Source: Aeromonas jandaei
GTDB lineage: Bacteria; Pseudomonadota; Gammaproteobacteria; Enterobacterales; Aeromonadaceae
DNA length: 64,000 bases
Direction: 5' to 3'
Assembly (NCBI RefSeq): GCF_037890695.1
Contig: NZ_CP149571.1
Span: 2,696,001-2,760,000, forward strand
The notes beneath the pieces are model-generated. The model was given only the letters and a program-made list of their open reading frames with translations, made no database searches and had not been told where the DNA came from. Positions 42,326-51,879 of this stretch are shown here, piece by piece (position 1 is the stretch's first letter; each line of letters begins with the position of its first letter). The position numbers were made by a program, and so were the translations under genes.

Positions 42326-42551
42326 TGTTTTGCCATCCCCCTGCCGGGGTTTGATGCCCTGCTGGTGAGCGCGGAGGGATGGCAAAGCACTAAAGGGTGT
42401 CCTGTGATGCAGACCCAATCCGCCCGTAATCCGTGTTCGCCGCTATCTTGGTTGCCCGTTGTGGCACCGGAGAGGGCGGTAGCGTGGTTTGGCGGCTGGG
42501 GTCTTGAAGAGGGGCGCAGACATCGCGTGGCCGTGACAAGAGGGGAGAGCC
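42326..42551. other. Intergenic stretch between hcp terminators and vgrG
   Basis: About 225 bp. A small open frame (42365-42559) has no ribosome site or homology that I can recognise and overlaps the vgrG start. The vgrG ribosome site GGGGAGAG is at 42542-42549. Confidence 0.4.
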
Positions 42552-44499
42552 ATGGCTAATCAAACCGGATTGCAATTTACCGTCAAGGTGGGGGCGCTGC
42601 CCGAGAGCACCTTCGTGGTGGCGAGTTTCCAGCTGGACGAGGGGCTGAACCGGCCGTTCAACCTGCGCCTTGAGCTGGCCAGCAGCCAGCCCGATGTCGA
42701 CTTTGGCGCCGTGCTGGAGCCAGCCGTGTGAGCTCATGGTGTGGTACAACGGCGAGCTGCAACGCCGGGTGTGCGGGGTAGTGAGCGAATTTGCCCAAGG
42801 GGACAGCGGCTTTCGCCGTACCCGCTATAGCCTTGAGGTGAAACCTGCCCTGTGGCGGTTGGGTCTGCGCCAGAACTCTCGCATCTTTCAGGCCCAGAAG
42901 CCCGATGAAATCCTCAGCATCTTGCTGCAAGAGCACGGCATCACCGATTACGCCTTTGCGCTCAAGAATGAGCATGCCCAGCGCGAGTACTGCGTCCAAT
43001 ATCGCGAGACCGACCTCGATTTCGTGAACCGCCTTGCTGCCGAAGAGGGCTTGTTCTACTTCCACGAATTCGAAGCAGGCAAGCACCGCATTGTGTTTGC
43101 CGACGACGCGGCAGCATTGACTCAAGGCCCCGAGCTCTTCTTCAACCTTGGCAACCGCTCGCTGGAACAAGGGCCCTATGTGCGCCAATTCCACTACCGC
43201 GAGGCGGTGCGCCCCTCGGATGTGGAGCTCAAGGACTACAGCTTCAAGACCCCTGCCTATGGCCTCTCCCACAAAAAGCAGGGGGCAGAGCTGGAGCATC
43301 AACGGGACACTTACCAGCATTTTGACTATCCGGGCCGCTACAAGCAGGACCCGAGCGGCAAGGCGTTTGCCCAGCACCGGCTCGATGCGCTGCGCAATGA
43401 CGCAGTGGCGGGCAGCGGCAAATCCAACAGCGCCGCCTTGTTGCCGGGCCAGCACTTTTCATTGACCGAACACCCCAACGGCAGCCTCAACACCGACTGG
43501 CAAATCGTCCATATCCGCCACACCGGTGAGCAACCGCAAGCGCTGGAGGAAGAGGGTGGCAGCGGCCCGACCGTCTACCACAACGAATTTGGCGTAGTGA
43601 AGGCGAGCACCACCTGGCGGGCCCGCATCGGCAGCCCCGAGGCGCCCTACAAGCCGATGGTGGATGGCCCGCAAATTGCCATCGTGGTCGGCCCCGAGGG
43701 GGAGGAGATTTACTGCGACGAGCATGGCCGGGTGAAGCTGCAATTCCCGTGGGACAGATATGGCAGCTCCAACGACCAGAGCTCCTGCTGGGTGCGAGTG
43801 AGCCAGGGCTGGGCCGGCGGTCAGTACGGCATGATGGCGATTCCGCGCATTGGTCACGAGGTCATCGTGAGCTTTTTGGAAGGTGACCCCGACCAGCCTA
43901 TCGTCACCGGTCGCACCTACCACGCCACCAACCGGCCGCCGTATGAGTTACCCGCCAACAAGACGCGCACCGTGCTGCGCACCGAAACCCACAAGGGCGA
44001 GGGTTTTAACGAGCTGCGTTTTGAAGACCAGGCGGGGCAGGAAGAGATTTATATCCATGGTCAGAAAGACCTGAACGCCCTTATCGAAAACGATGTGGCT
44101 TGGCATATCAAGCACGACCAACACACCGACATCGACTTTGATCGGGTGACCCGTATCAAGGCCAACGACCACCTGACGGTGGAGGGTGAGAAGCGTGACC
44201 AGATCAAGGCGGACTATTCGCTGACGGTCGATACCTCCATGCACCAGAAGCTGGGGCAAAGCTGGCTTGCTCAGGCGGGGCAGGAGATGCACGTCAAGGC
44301 CGGTGCCAAGGTGGTGCTGGAGGCTGGGTCAGAGATCAGCGTCAAGGTCGGAGGCTGCTTTATTAAGGTCGATGGGGGCGGGGTCACCCTGGTTGGCCCT
44401 ACCATCAAGATGAACTCGGGCGGTGCTGCCGGCTCTGGCTCCGGGTGTTCGACCCAGGCACCTCTGTTACCCAAAGCCGTCGTGCCGGAACCTCGCTAG
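42552..44499 (+). pseudogene. vgrG: VgrG spike protein gene with a frameshift near residue 56
   Basis: T6SS needle-tip protein (phage gp27/gp5-like). The frame from ATG 42552 ([19 protein letters not shown]) runs only to TGA 42729-42731. The VgrG sequence continues in another frame as [21 protein letters not shown]. One extra C at 42720/42721 (GAG-C-CAG) explains the shift; removing it gives a 648-aa protein. The rest is intact: gp27-like domain, OB-fold region ([26 protein letters not shown]), and gp5-like beta-helix ending [19 protein letters not shown], with no extra effector domain. It may be a real null allele, be rescued by slippage, or be a sequencing error. Confidence 0.85.
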
Positions 44500-44619
44500 A
44501 GGTGCTGATGCTGCGCGGCATCCATCTTCTCATTTACGGGTGTTGCGGGTGGTGATGATTTCATATCGTCATTGCCCGGCGCCCTTCGTTCGTTATTTTT
44601 ACTTATGCAAAAAAGCAAA

Positions 44620-45993
44620 ATGAATAAAAAAAATTTATGGTGCGTGCTGGCGGTCGCTCTGCTCGCCGGTTGTGCCACGACAAACTCGTCTGTGAGTGAT
44701 GCCGAGCTTGCTAAAGAGGCAAAACAGGGCAATGGCAAAGCGCAGTATGAACTCGCCAAACGGCTGGCGGCACAGCCCGACTATCCGCAAGCCATGCACT
44801 GGATGCAGCAGGCGGCAGGTCAGAGTGGCCCTCTGGCTGCCGATAACAAGGTTCGCGGAGCTGCCGCTCTGCAGGTTGGCCACTGGTATCAGCTGGGATT
44901 GGGCGAGCCGAAAAGCCCGCAACTGGCAGAACAGTGGTGGCAACGGGCATCCCGACTGGGCAATCGTGAAGCCAGCTATCAGTTGGGGCTTGCCTGTCGC
45001 AGCGAACATCAGGGCAAGCTGGCAAGTGACTGTCTCGACTGGTTTGAACGGGCGGCCAGGCAGGATCACGCTGGTGCCCAGTTGATCCTGGGTGAATGGT
45101 ATGCCAGCCAGCCGGGTGCCGATCAGGATGCCATCGAGTGGTTGGAAAAGTCAGCCGAGCAAGGCAACCGCGATGCCCAGTATCAGCTTGCGCTGCGTTA
45201 TCAACAGGGAAAGGGGGTGGTCAAACGTCCCGATATTGCCATGCGCTGGTTCGAGAAAGCGGCAGCCCAGCAGCACCCTGATGCTCTCTATGTCCTTGCC
45301 ACCGAGGCAAGCCCCAGAACGGCATTCGAGGCCTATCAACGCGCCGCCAATGCCGGTTCTGCACCAGCCCAGCTCTGGCTTGGCATGGCCTATCTGGCGG
45401 GTGAACAGGTCGCAGCCGATCCGGCACTGGGACGCTACTGGCTGGAGTTGGCAGCAGGTAACGGCGCTCATGAAGCGGAGTACCAGCTTAGCCTGCAGCA
45501 GAGCGATGCATCGTCGCGGGAGCACTGGTTGTCGCTGGCGGCGCAAGGGGGGATCAGCAAGGCACAGGTCGAGCTGGCCACTTTGCAGCAAGAGCGGGGG
45601 GAGTTGGAGTTGGCCCGTGAGGGGTTCGCGCTGGCCAGCAAACAGGGTGAACTCGATGCTCAATACGCCTATGGCGAGATGCTGCGTCTCGGTCAGGGGG
45701 GGAAGGAGGATTATGGTCTCGCCCTGAAACAGTACCGGCTTGCGGCCAATGCCGGACATCGGGAGGCGCAATATCGCATGGGGATGATGCGGGATCAGGG
45801 ACTGGGTGCCCCACGCAACAGACTGCATGCTTATGCATGGTATTTGCTGGCTGCCACCGACGGTAACAAGGAGGCAACCCAGGCGAGAAATGAACTGGAA
45901 AAGGAGATGACCGAAAAGGAGAAAAGCGCGGGTCAAAAATTGGCGCAGCACTGGTTTGATCGTCTTGCCAAAGGTAAACAACTGGACAGTTGA
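44620..45993 (+). CDS. Sel1-repeat lipoprotein downstream of vgrG
   Basis: A 457-aa protein with a lipoprotein signal peptide (lipobox LLAGC, so Cys at about residue 18 is lipidated). Most of the remainder consists of Sel1-like helical repeats (patterns such as YQLGLACRSEHQG, AQYQLALRYQQGKGV, AQYAYGEMLRLGQGG, AQYRMGMMRDQGLGAPRN). Such repeats mediate protein contacts. Location behind vgrG suggests an immunity, adaptor or cell-envelope accessory of the T6SS. Start: ATG 44620 is chosen because it begins the KK-led signal peptide; ATG 44605 is possible. Ribosome sites are weak for both. A terminator follows at 46163. Confidence 0.82.
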   Translation: MNKKNLWCVLAVALLAGCATTNSSVSDAELAKEAKQGNGKAQYELAKRLAAQPDYPQAMHWMQQAAGQSGPLAADNKVRGAAALQVGHWYQLGLGEPKSPQLAEQWWQRASRLGNREASYQLGLACRSEHQGKLASDCLDWFERAARQDHAGAQLILGEWYASQPGADQDAIEWLEKSAEQGNRDAQYQLALRYQQGKGVVKRPDIAMRWFEKAAAQQHPDALYVLATEASPRTAFEAYQRAANAGSAPAQLWLGMAYLAGEQVAADPALGRYWLELAAGNGAHEAEYQLSLQQSDASSREHWLSLAAQGGISKAQVELATLQQERGELELAREGFALASKQGELDAQYAYGEMLRLGQGGKEDYGLALKQYRLAANAGHREAQYRMGMMRDQGLGAPRNRLHAYAWYLLAATDGNKEATQARNELEKEMTEKEKSAGQKLAQHWFDRLAKGKQLDS

Positions 45994-46162
45994 TAAGCAA
46001 TATGTTGATGGAGGAGTTGGCGTATCCCACTCTTCCTGATAATGGTGTTTATGAATTCAATTATCAGTGAGCAGCCTTGGTGTGCTCTTATTGATTGTCT
46101 GAACGCTGATTTCTGCTCATTGATTGTGCTGGATGATGTGAGCAAGATACGCTGATTTTCTT

Positions 46163-46203
46163 GAAGAGGTGAGCGACAGATGCTGTCGTCCACCTCTTTT
46201 TTT
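46163..46203 (+). terminator. Terminator behind the hcp-vgrG-Sel1 unit
   Basis: Long stem formed by GAAGAGGTG...GCGACAG with CTGTCG...CACCTC, followed by seven Ts. Separates the hcp-vgrG-Sel1 genes from the structural operon. Confidence 0.82.
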
Positions 46204-46683
46204 GTCATTTTTTTGGGAGTTTTCTGACGGCAAATTCAGCTATTGCGGTTGGCTTTTTTGAGTGGAGGTTGTTATTTTCTTATCGTAATAAATTCGTGTA
46301 ATAAACATATCGGTGTTTGCTGGTAAGTTATTGATTTTGTTTGTTAATACTTTGCATTGAATTTGTTTTTTGCTTGGCTGTTAGAAATGAATCATTGACT
46401 TGACAATATATGGACATATACCATGCGGCGCAAATGGCTCTTAAGCCAAAATGACCTCAAACAAAGAGTTGAGGCGTATCGGGTTGTATAGATAACAAGA
46501 TGGATATTGTGTTTTTGATTATTAGAGCAATTGCTTGAGATATATCGAAAACGCATCCTTGGTCGATGCTATTGCCACCGAAAATAGCGATGGCACCGTC
46601 AACTGTCATTTTTTACAGTTGCCGGATAAAGCATTGACTATAAGCTTTGTGGCCTTGTTGGCCCTTAACTTGGTATTTAGAGC
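46204..46683. other. AT-rich regulatory gap upstream of tssB
   Basis: 480 bp without a supported gene (an open frame at 46535-46777 overlaps tssB and lacks a ribosome site). It must contain a promoter for the T6SS operon. A weak sigma-70-like TTGACT-N16-TATACC occurs near 46398-46425, and a palindrome AGCAATTGCT at 46526-46535. I found no sigma-54 element with the exact GG-N10-GC spacing here. Confidence 0.4.
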
Positions 46684-47187
46684 ATGGGAAAAGGAATTGA
46701 CGGCGCCACTGTTGCGCCCAAAGAGCGTATCAATATCAAATATGTACCGGCAACCGGTGGTCAGCAGGCGGAAATAGAACTTCCGCTGACCATGATGGTG
46801 GTTGGTAATATGAAAGGGCGTACCGAAGAAACCCCTATCGAGGAGCGCCAGACCGTCTCCATCGACAAGAATAATTTCTCTTCAGTCATGAAAGAATCCG
46901 CGCTGGAACTGAAGTTTTCCGTTCCCAATCGCCTGGAAGAGAACAGCCAGGACGAGATGCCGGTTTCGATCAAGATCCAGTCTCTGGAAGATTTCACCCC
47001 GGACAGCGTTGCCCAGCAGGTTCCCGAGCTGCGCAAACTGCTTGAACTGCGCGAAGCGCTGGTTGCCCTGAAAGGGCCGCTGGGGAATATCCCTGCCTTC
47101 CGCAACCGCCTGCAGGATCTGCTGTCCAGTGATGAAGCCCGCGAGCAGCTGCTCAAGGAGCTGGATTTGATTAAGCCTGCCGAGTGA
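46684..47187 (+). CDS. tssB: T6SS contractile sheath small subunit TssB (VipA)
   Basis: A 167-aa sheath protein that co-assembles with TssC around the Hcp tube. Typical segments: VAPKERINIKYVPATGG at the start, ELPLTMMVVGNMKGR, ERQTVSIDKNNFSSVM, and the C-terminal LRKLLELREALVALKGPLGNIPAFR. It is the first gene of the structural operon. No strong Shine-Dalgarno precedes ATG 46684 (TTTAGAGC only), so the start is chosen by homology. Confidence 0.95.
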   Translation: MGKGIDGATVAPKERINIKYVPATGGQQAEIELPLTMMVVGNMKGRTEETPIEERQTVSIDKNNFSSVMKESALELKFSVPNRLEENSQDEMPVSIKIQSLEDFTPDSVAQQVPELRKLLELREALVALKGPLGNIPAFRNRLQDLLSSDEAREQLLKELDLIKPAE

Positions 47188-47225
47188 TCGCCGGGTTGGA
47201 TTGACTGAACGAGAAAGGAAAAAAC

Positions 47226-48707
47226 ATGTCTTTGGTCGAAGAACAGGTTCAAGCGGGGGCAGCCGTCGCCTCCTCGTCCTCCCTGCTGGACGAAATCATG
47301 GCGCAGGCTCGCATCACGCCGGTGGATGAGGGTTACAGCGTCGCCAAGCAGGGCGTTGCAGCCCTGATCGCCAATATTCTGGATAGCGGTTCCACTGCAG
47401 AGCCGGTCAACAAGGCGCTGGTTGACAGCATGATTGTCGAGCTCGACAAGAAGCTGAGCAAGCAGATGGACGTCATCCTGCACGCCAAAGAGCTGCAGGA
47501 GATGGAGTCCTCCTGGCGCTCCCTCAAGCTGCTGGTGGATCGCACCGATTTTCGCGAGAACATCAAGATCCAGGTGCTGCACGCTACCAAGGAAGAGCTG
47601 CTGGAAGATTTCGAGTTCTCTCCCGAGATCACCCAGTCCGGTCTCTACAAGCATGTCTATTCAACCGGCTACGGTCAGTTCGGCGGTCAGCCGATCGGTG
47701 CCGTGATCGGTGACTACGCCTTTACCCACAGCTCCCCTGACATCAAACTGATGCAGTATGTCAGTGCCGTCGGTGCCATGGCCCACGCCCCCTTCATCTC
47801 CTCTGTCGCCCCCGCCTTCTTCGGCGTTGACAGCTTCACCGATCTGCCCTCCATCAAGGATCTGAAATCGGTGTTCGAAGAACCGGCCTACACCAAATGG
47901 CGTTCCCTGCGTGAATCGGAAGATTCCCGCTATCTGGGTCTGACTGCGCCGCGTTTCCTGGCCCGTCTGCCCTACGATCCGACCGAGAACCCCATCAAGG
48001 GCTTCAACTACAAGGAAGATATCAGCTCGGATCACGACCACTACCTGTGGGGCAACACTGCCTATCTGATGGGCACTTCCCTGACCGACAGCTTCGCCAA
48101 GTACCGCTGGTGCCCGAACATCATCGGCCCGCAGAGCGGTGGTGCCATCCACGATCTGCCGGTGCACGTCTATGAGGCGATGGGCCAGCTGCAGGCGAAG
48201 ATCCCGACCGAGGTGCTCATCACCGACCGTCGCGAGTATGAGCTCTCCGAAGAGGGTTTCATCACCCTGACCATGCGCAAGGACAGCGACAACGCCGCCT
48301 TCTTCTCTGCCAACTCGGTACAAAAGCCCAAGGTGTTCCCCAACACCAAAGAGGGTAAAGAGGCGGAGACCAACTACAAACTGGGTACCCAGCTGCCCTA
48401 CATGTTCATCATCAACCGCCTGGCGCACTACATCAAAGTGCTGCAGCGCGAGCAGATCGGCTCCTGGAAGGAGCGTCAGGATCTGGAGCGCGAGCTGAAT
48501 GGCTGGATCAAGCAGTACGTTGCCGATCAGGAGAACCCGCCGGCAGACGTGCGCAGCCGTCGTCCCCTGCGTGCAGCCCAGATCAAGGTGCTGGATGTGG
48601 AAGGCGAGCCGGGCTGGTATCAGGTCGCCATGGCCGTGCGCCCGCACTTCAAGTACATGGGGGCGAGCTTCGAGCTCTCTCTGGTAGGTCGACTGGACAA
48701 GGAATAA
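47226..48707 (+). CDS. tssC: T6SS contractile sheath large subunit TssC (VipB)
   Basis: A 493-aa sheath protein. Recognisable segments: ELQEMESSWRSLKLLVDRTDFRENI, SPDIKLMQYVSAVGAMAHAPFISSV, FLARLPYDPTENPIKGFNYKEDI, and a C-terminal RSRRPLRAAQIKVLDVEGEPGWYQVAM. It pairs with TssB, contracts to propel the Hcp/VgrG spike, and is recycled by TssH. AAAGGAAAAAAC precedes ATG 47226. Confidence 0.96.
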   Translation: MSLVEEQVQAGAAVASSSSLLDEIMAQARITPVDEGYSVAKQGVAALIANILDSGSTAEPVNKALVDSMIVELDKKLSKQMDVILHAKELQEMESSWRSLKLLVDRTDFRENIKIQVLHATKEELLEDFEFSPEITQSGLYKHVYSTGYGQFGGQPIGAVIGDYAFTHSSPDIKLMQYVSAVGAMAHAPFISSVAPAFFGVDSFTDLPSIKDLKSVFEEPAYTKWRSLRESEDSRYLGLTAPRFLARLPYDPTENPIKGFNYKEDISSDHDHYLWGNTAYLMGTSLTDSFAKYRWCPNIIGPQSGGAIHDLPVHVYEAMGQLQAKIPTEVLITDRREYELSEEGFITLTMRKDSDNAAFFSANSVQKPKVFPNTKEGKEAETNYKLGTQLPYMFIINRLAHYIKVLQREQIGSWKERQDLERELNGWIKQYVADQENPPADVRSRRPLRAAQIKVLDVEGEPGWYQVAMAVRPHFKYMGASFELSLVGRLDKE

Positions 48708-48713
48708 TGACCG

Positions 48714-49145
48714 ATGCCGTATCTCTCTTCCTGGGATAGAGGAAATACGGCCAGTCTGTTTGATCGCATCCGGGGGGAGGGGCATGGCTCCTCCCCCCGT
48801 TCGGAAGTGGAGGTGCTGGTCGATTCCGTGAAACGGCAACTCGATCAGATCCTCAACACCCGTCCCGGCAACTGCCGCAGCGCGCCCGATCTGGGGGTCA
48901 TCGATCTCAACGATGCCACCCAGGGGAGCGCTGATATCAAGGGACGGATCCGGGAGGCGATCCGGCAATGCATCCGTCGGTATGAACCGCGGATCGTGCA
49001 TGTGGATGTACGTTCACCCGACTATCAGTCGAGCCCGCTCGAGATGTCGTTTATGGTGACCGCCCACGTCAGGCTGGAACATATCGATCACGTTACCTCG
49101 TTCAACGTCCATATGGACAGTCACCGTCACTACCGCATGGTCTGA
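48714..49145 (+). CDS. tssE: T6SS baseplate protein TssE (gp25-like)
   Basis: A 143-aa gp25-like baseplate component. SLFDRIRGE and VDSVKRQLDQILNTRPGNCRSAPDLGVIDLND carry the family signature, followed by IKGRIREAIRQCIRRYEPRI. It starts 6 bp after tssC and bridges sheath and baseplate. Nothing unusual seen. Confidence 0.94.
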   Translation: MPYLSSWDRGNTASLFDRIRGEGHGSSPRSEVEVLVDSVKRQLDQILNTRPGNCRSAPDLGVIDLNDATQGSADIKGRIREAIRQCIRRYEPRIVHVDVRSPDYQSSPLEMSFMVTAHVRLEHIDHVTSFNVHMDSHRHYRMV

Positions 49146-49148
49146 TCA

Positions 49149-50915
49149 ATGTCGCTGGAACATTACTTCAGGGATGAACTGGCTTTTTTGCGCCTGCAAG
49201 GGCGCGAATTTGCCACTGCCTATCCCGAACTCACCCGCTTTCTGTCGGAGCAAAATAGCGATCCGGACGTGGAGCGCCTGCTGGAAGGGTTCGCCTTTCT
49301 CACGGGTAACCTGCGCGCCAAGATTGAGGATGAGTTTCCCGAGCTGACCCACGGTCTGCTCAATATGCTCTGGCCCAACTACCTGCGTCCCGTACCCAGC
49401 ATGACCATCATGCAGTTCTCGGTCATTCCGGGGGCCATTGCCCAGCCGGCGCTGGTGAGTCAGGGATGCCAGCTCGACAGCCTGCCGCAAGATGGCGTGA
49501 CCTGCCACTTCCAGACCTGTCACGATGCCTGGGTCTATCCGGCAGACATCCAGCATATCTCGGCGCAAAGCGGCAACGATCTCTCCACCATCTCGCTGGA
49601 TATCGCCCTGCATGCACCGCTTCCCCTGAGCGAGCTGCAACTCGACAAGCTGCGTCTCTTTCTTGGCGGCGATAGCTACACCGCCTATGAACTCTATTTC
49701 TGGCTCTCCAACCAGCTCTCCCATATCGAGCTGGAGGTCGACGGCAAGCGGTTCCGTCAGGAGGCCAAGGCACTGAAACCGGTCGGTTTCGAGCGCGATG
49801 ATGCGCTGTTGCCCTATCCGAACAATGTCTATTCCGGTTACCGGATCCTGCAGGAGTATTTCTGCTTTCCGGAAAGTTTCCTCTTCTTCGAGCTCTCGGG
49901 CGGCGAGTGGCCAAAGCAGCCGTTGCCGGTCAGCGAGTTCAAGATCCATTTCTGCTTCGACCGGCCGTTGCCGGCGGAGCTCAAGATCCGTCCCGACTCT
50001 TTCATGCTCAACTGCGTGCCAGCCATCAACCTGTTCCAGCACGACAGCGAGCCGGTCAATCTCAATGGCCGTCAGGCGGAATACCCCCTCAAGGCGAGCT
50101 ATCGCCATGCCGACAGCTTCGAAATCTTCTCGGTCGACAAGGTCGAGGGGTGGGTCGAGGGCAATCTGGGTCGCTCGCGCGGCACCCCGCGCATCTATCA
50201 GCCGTTTGAAAGTTTCCAGCACCAGATTGAGCGGGCCAAACAGCGGCTGGCACTCTACTACCGGGTGCGGGTCAAGGAGTCGGTGAGCGGCGATGGCTTT
50301 GAGCACAGCCTCTCGTTTATGCGTGGGGACGAGACCATCGCCCACGATCTGGACGAATCCATCTCGGTGACGCTCACCTGTACCAACCGCTCCCGTGCCG
50401 CCCGCCTCAAAGTCGGCAGCGTCTGCGTGCCGACCGGCAGCTCCCCCTCGTTTGCCACCTTCCGCAACCTGATCCGGCCGACCCGGCCGTTGCGTCCGGC
50501 TCTCGATGGCAGCCTGCACTGGACCCTGATTTCCAACCTGTCGCTCAACTATGTCTCTCTGCTGCGGCGCGATGCGCTGGTTCAGGTGCTGCGCACCTAC
50601 GACTTTCCGGCACTGCATGACAAGCAGGCGGAACAGGCCTCGCGCAAACGGCTGGCGGGGATTGAGGAGATCGAAACCACGCCGGTGGACCGGCTGGTAC
50701 GCGGCATGCCGGTGCGGGGGCTCAAGTCGGTGCTCTCCATTCGCCAGTCCGCCTTTGGCAGCGAAGGGGAGCTGTATCTCTTCAGTACCGTGCTGGCCCA
50801 CTTCTTCTCGCTCTATGCCAGCGTCAACGCCTTCCACCTGCTTGAGGTGGTCAATCTCGATAACAAGGAGCGCTATCAATGGCCAGTCCAGATCGGTCAG
50901 CACTCCCTGATGTGA
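49149..50915 (+). CDS. tssF: T6SS baseplate protein TssF
   Basis: A 588-aa baseplate protein of the VasA/ImpG family. The N-terminus SLEHYFRDELAFLRLQGREFATAYPELTRFL and the segment FAFLTGNLRAKIEDEFPELTHGLLNMLWPNYLRPVPSM are diagnostic. It is located 3 bp after tssE, and its last 37 bp overlap tssG, indicating coupled translation. Confidence 0.95.
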   Translation: MSLEHYFRDELAFLRLQGREFATAYPELTRFLSEQNSDPDVERLLEGFAFLTGNLRAKIEDEFPELTHGLLNMLWPNYLRPVPSMTIMQFSVIPGAIAQPALVSQGCQLDSLPQDGVTCHFQTCHDAWVYPADIQHISAQSGNDLSTISLDIALHAPLPLSELQLDKLRLFLGGDSYTAYELYFWLSNQLSHIELEVDGKRFRQEAKALKPVGFERDDALLPYPNNVYSGYRILQEYFCFPESFLFFELSGGEWPKQPLPVSEFKIHFCFDRPLPAELKIRPDSFMLNCVPAINLFQHDSEPVNLNGRQAEYPLKASYRHADSFEIFSVDKVEGWVEGNLGRSRGTPRIYQPFESFQHQIERAKQRLALYYRVRVKESVSGDGFEHSLSFMRGDETIAHDLDESISVTLTCTNRSRAARLKVGSVCVPTGSSPSFATFRNLIRPTRPLRPALDGSLHWTLISNLSLNYVSLLRRDALVQVLRTYDFPALHDKQAEQASRKRLAGIEEIETTPVDRLVRGMPVRGLKSVLSIRQSAFGSEGELYLFSTVLAHFFSLYASVNAFHLLEVVNLDNKERYQWPVQIGQHSLM

Positions 50916-51877
50916 CCTGCGCGGGGGAGGCACCGCGCTTCAATTTCTTCCAGCTGGTCGAGCTGCTCAACCGGCTGGAGGGGGCGGATCAGGAGCGTGG
51001 TCTCGACCACCTGCCGGGTGACGAGAAGATCCGTTTCAAGGCGACAGCCTCCCTCGGCTTCCCGACCAGCGATGTGCTGCAGTTTGGTCGCGATGAGCGG
51101 GGCCGCCACGAGCTTGAGGTTGCGTTTCTTGGCCTGCACGGCAGCCAGTCGCCGATGCCCGGCTACTACCTCGACTCGCTGGCGTGGGAGTACGCCCAGG
51201 GGGAGCAGAAGCTCGGCCTCTTTCTCGACTTCTTTCATCACCGTCTGCTGACCCTGCTGCACCGGATCTGGCGCAAGTATCGCTATCACGTCCGTTTTCA
51301 GGACAACGGTGAGGATGGCTTCTCCCGCCTGATGTTTGCACTGGTGGGGCTTGGCAATGAGGCCGTCTGCCAGAGCCTGCCGGTCAACCGGGCCAAGATG
51401 CTTTCCTATGCGGGCATGCTGGCGAGCCCCAGTCGTTCGCCCGAGGTGGTAGCCGGTCTGGTGGCCCACTGTTTCGATCTGGCCGAGGTAGAGGTGAGTG
51501 CCTGGCAGTGGCGCAAGGTGCCGATCCATCCGGATCAGCAAAACCGTCTGGGGGGCGCTTGCGCGACTCTGGGCGGGGATTTTGTCATCGGCGACAAGGT
51601 GAATGATTGCGCCGGCAAGTTTTTGTTGAAGATCAACAACCTGAGTTTCAGCCAGTTTCTCGGATTTCTTCCGAACGGGGAGCACTTCCAGTCGCTGGTG
51701 ACCTTTGTCTCCTTCATCTTGCGCGATCAGCTGGCCTGGGATCTGCGTCTTGGCTTCGGCCAGGAGCAGGCGAAGGGGCTGCGACTCGGTGAAGAGCAGA
51801 GCTCCCGTCTGGGGTGGAGTACCTTTCTCGGCCAGCCACCGAGCGAGCCGTTTGTGACCATATGTGTGCAGGAGTGA
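50879..51877 (+). CDS. tssG: T6SS baseplate protein TssG
   Basis: A 332-aa baseplate partner of TssF. Diagnostic segments: FNFFQLVELLNRLEG, ATASLGFPTSDVLQF, a G-L-H-G-S-Q-S-P-M-P-G-Y motif in FLGLHGSQSPMPGYYLD, and FFHHRLLTLLHRIWRKYRY. ATG at 50879 with GGAG 8 bases upstream, inside the end of tssF. Its end overlaps the ribosome site of tagH. Confidence 0.94.
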   Translation: MASPDRSALPDVTCAGEAPRFNFFQLVELLNRLEGADQERGLDHLPGDEKIRFKATASLGFPTSDVLQFGRDERGRHELEVAFLGLHGSQSPMPGYYLDSLAWEYAQGEQKLGLFLDFFHHRLLTLLHRIWRKYRYHVRFQDNGEDGFSRLMFALVGLGNEAVCQSLPVNRAKMLSYAGMLASPSRSPEVVAGLVAHCFDLAEVEVSAWQWRKVPIHPDQQNRLGGACATLGGDFVIGDKVNDCAGKFLLKINNLSFSQFLGFLPNGEHFQSLVTFVSFILRDQLAWDLRLGFGQEQAKGLRLGEEQSSRLGWSTFLGQPPSEPFVTICVQE

Positions 51878-51879
51878 AT

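Noticed and set aside
42365..42559. Small plus-strand open frame between hcp and vgrG
   Set aside because: Overlaps the vgrG start and ribosome site; arginine/tryptophan-rich translation typical of a non-coding frame.
46536..46683. Sigma-54 promoter directly upstream of tssB (TGGCAC near 46591)
   Set aside because: A good -24 half is present, but the -12 GC is not at the required 10-bp spacing.
46535..46777. Small plus-strand open frame before tssB
   Set aside because: Overlaps tssB in another frame, lacks a ribosome site, and its product is not recognisable.
49146..50933. Minus-strand open frame of 595 codons
   Set aside because: Shadow of tssF; no domain or ribosome site.
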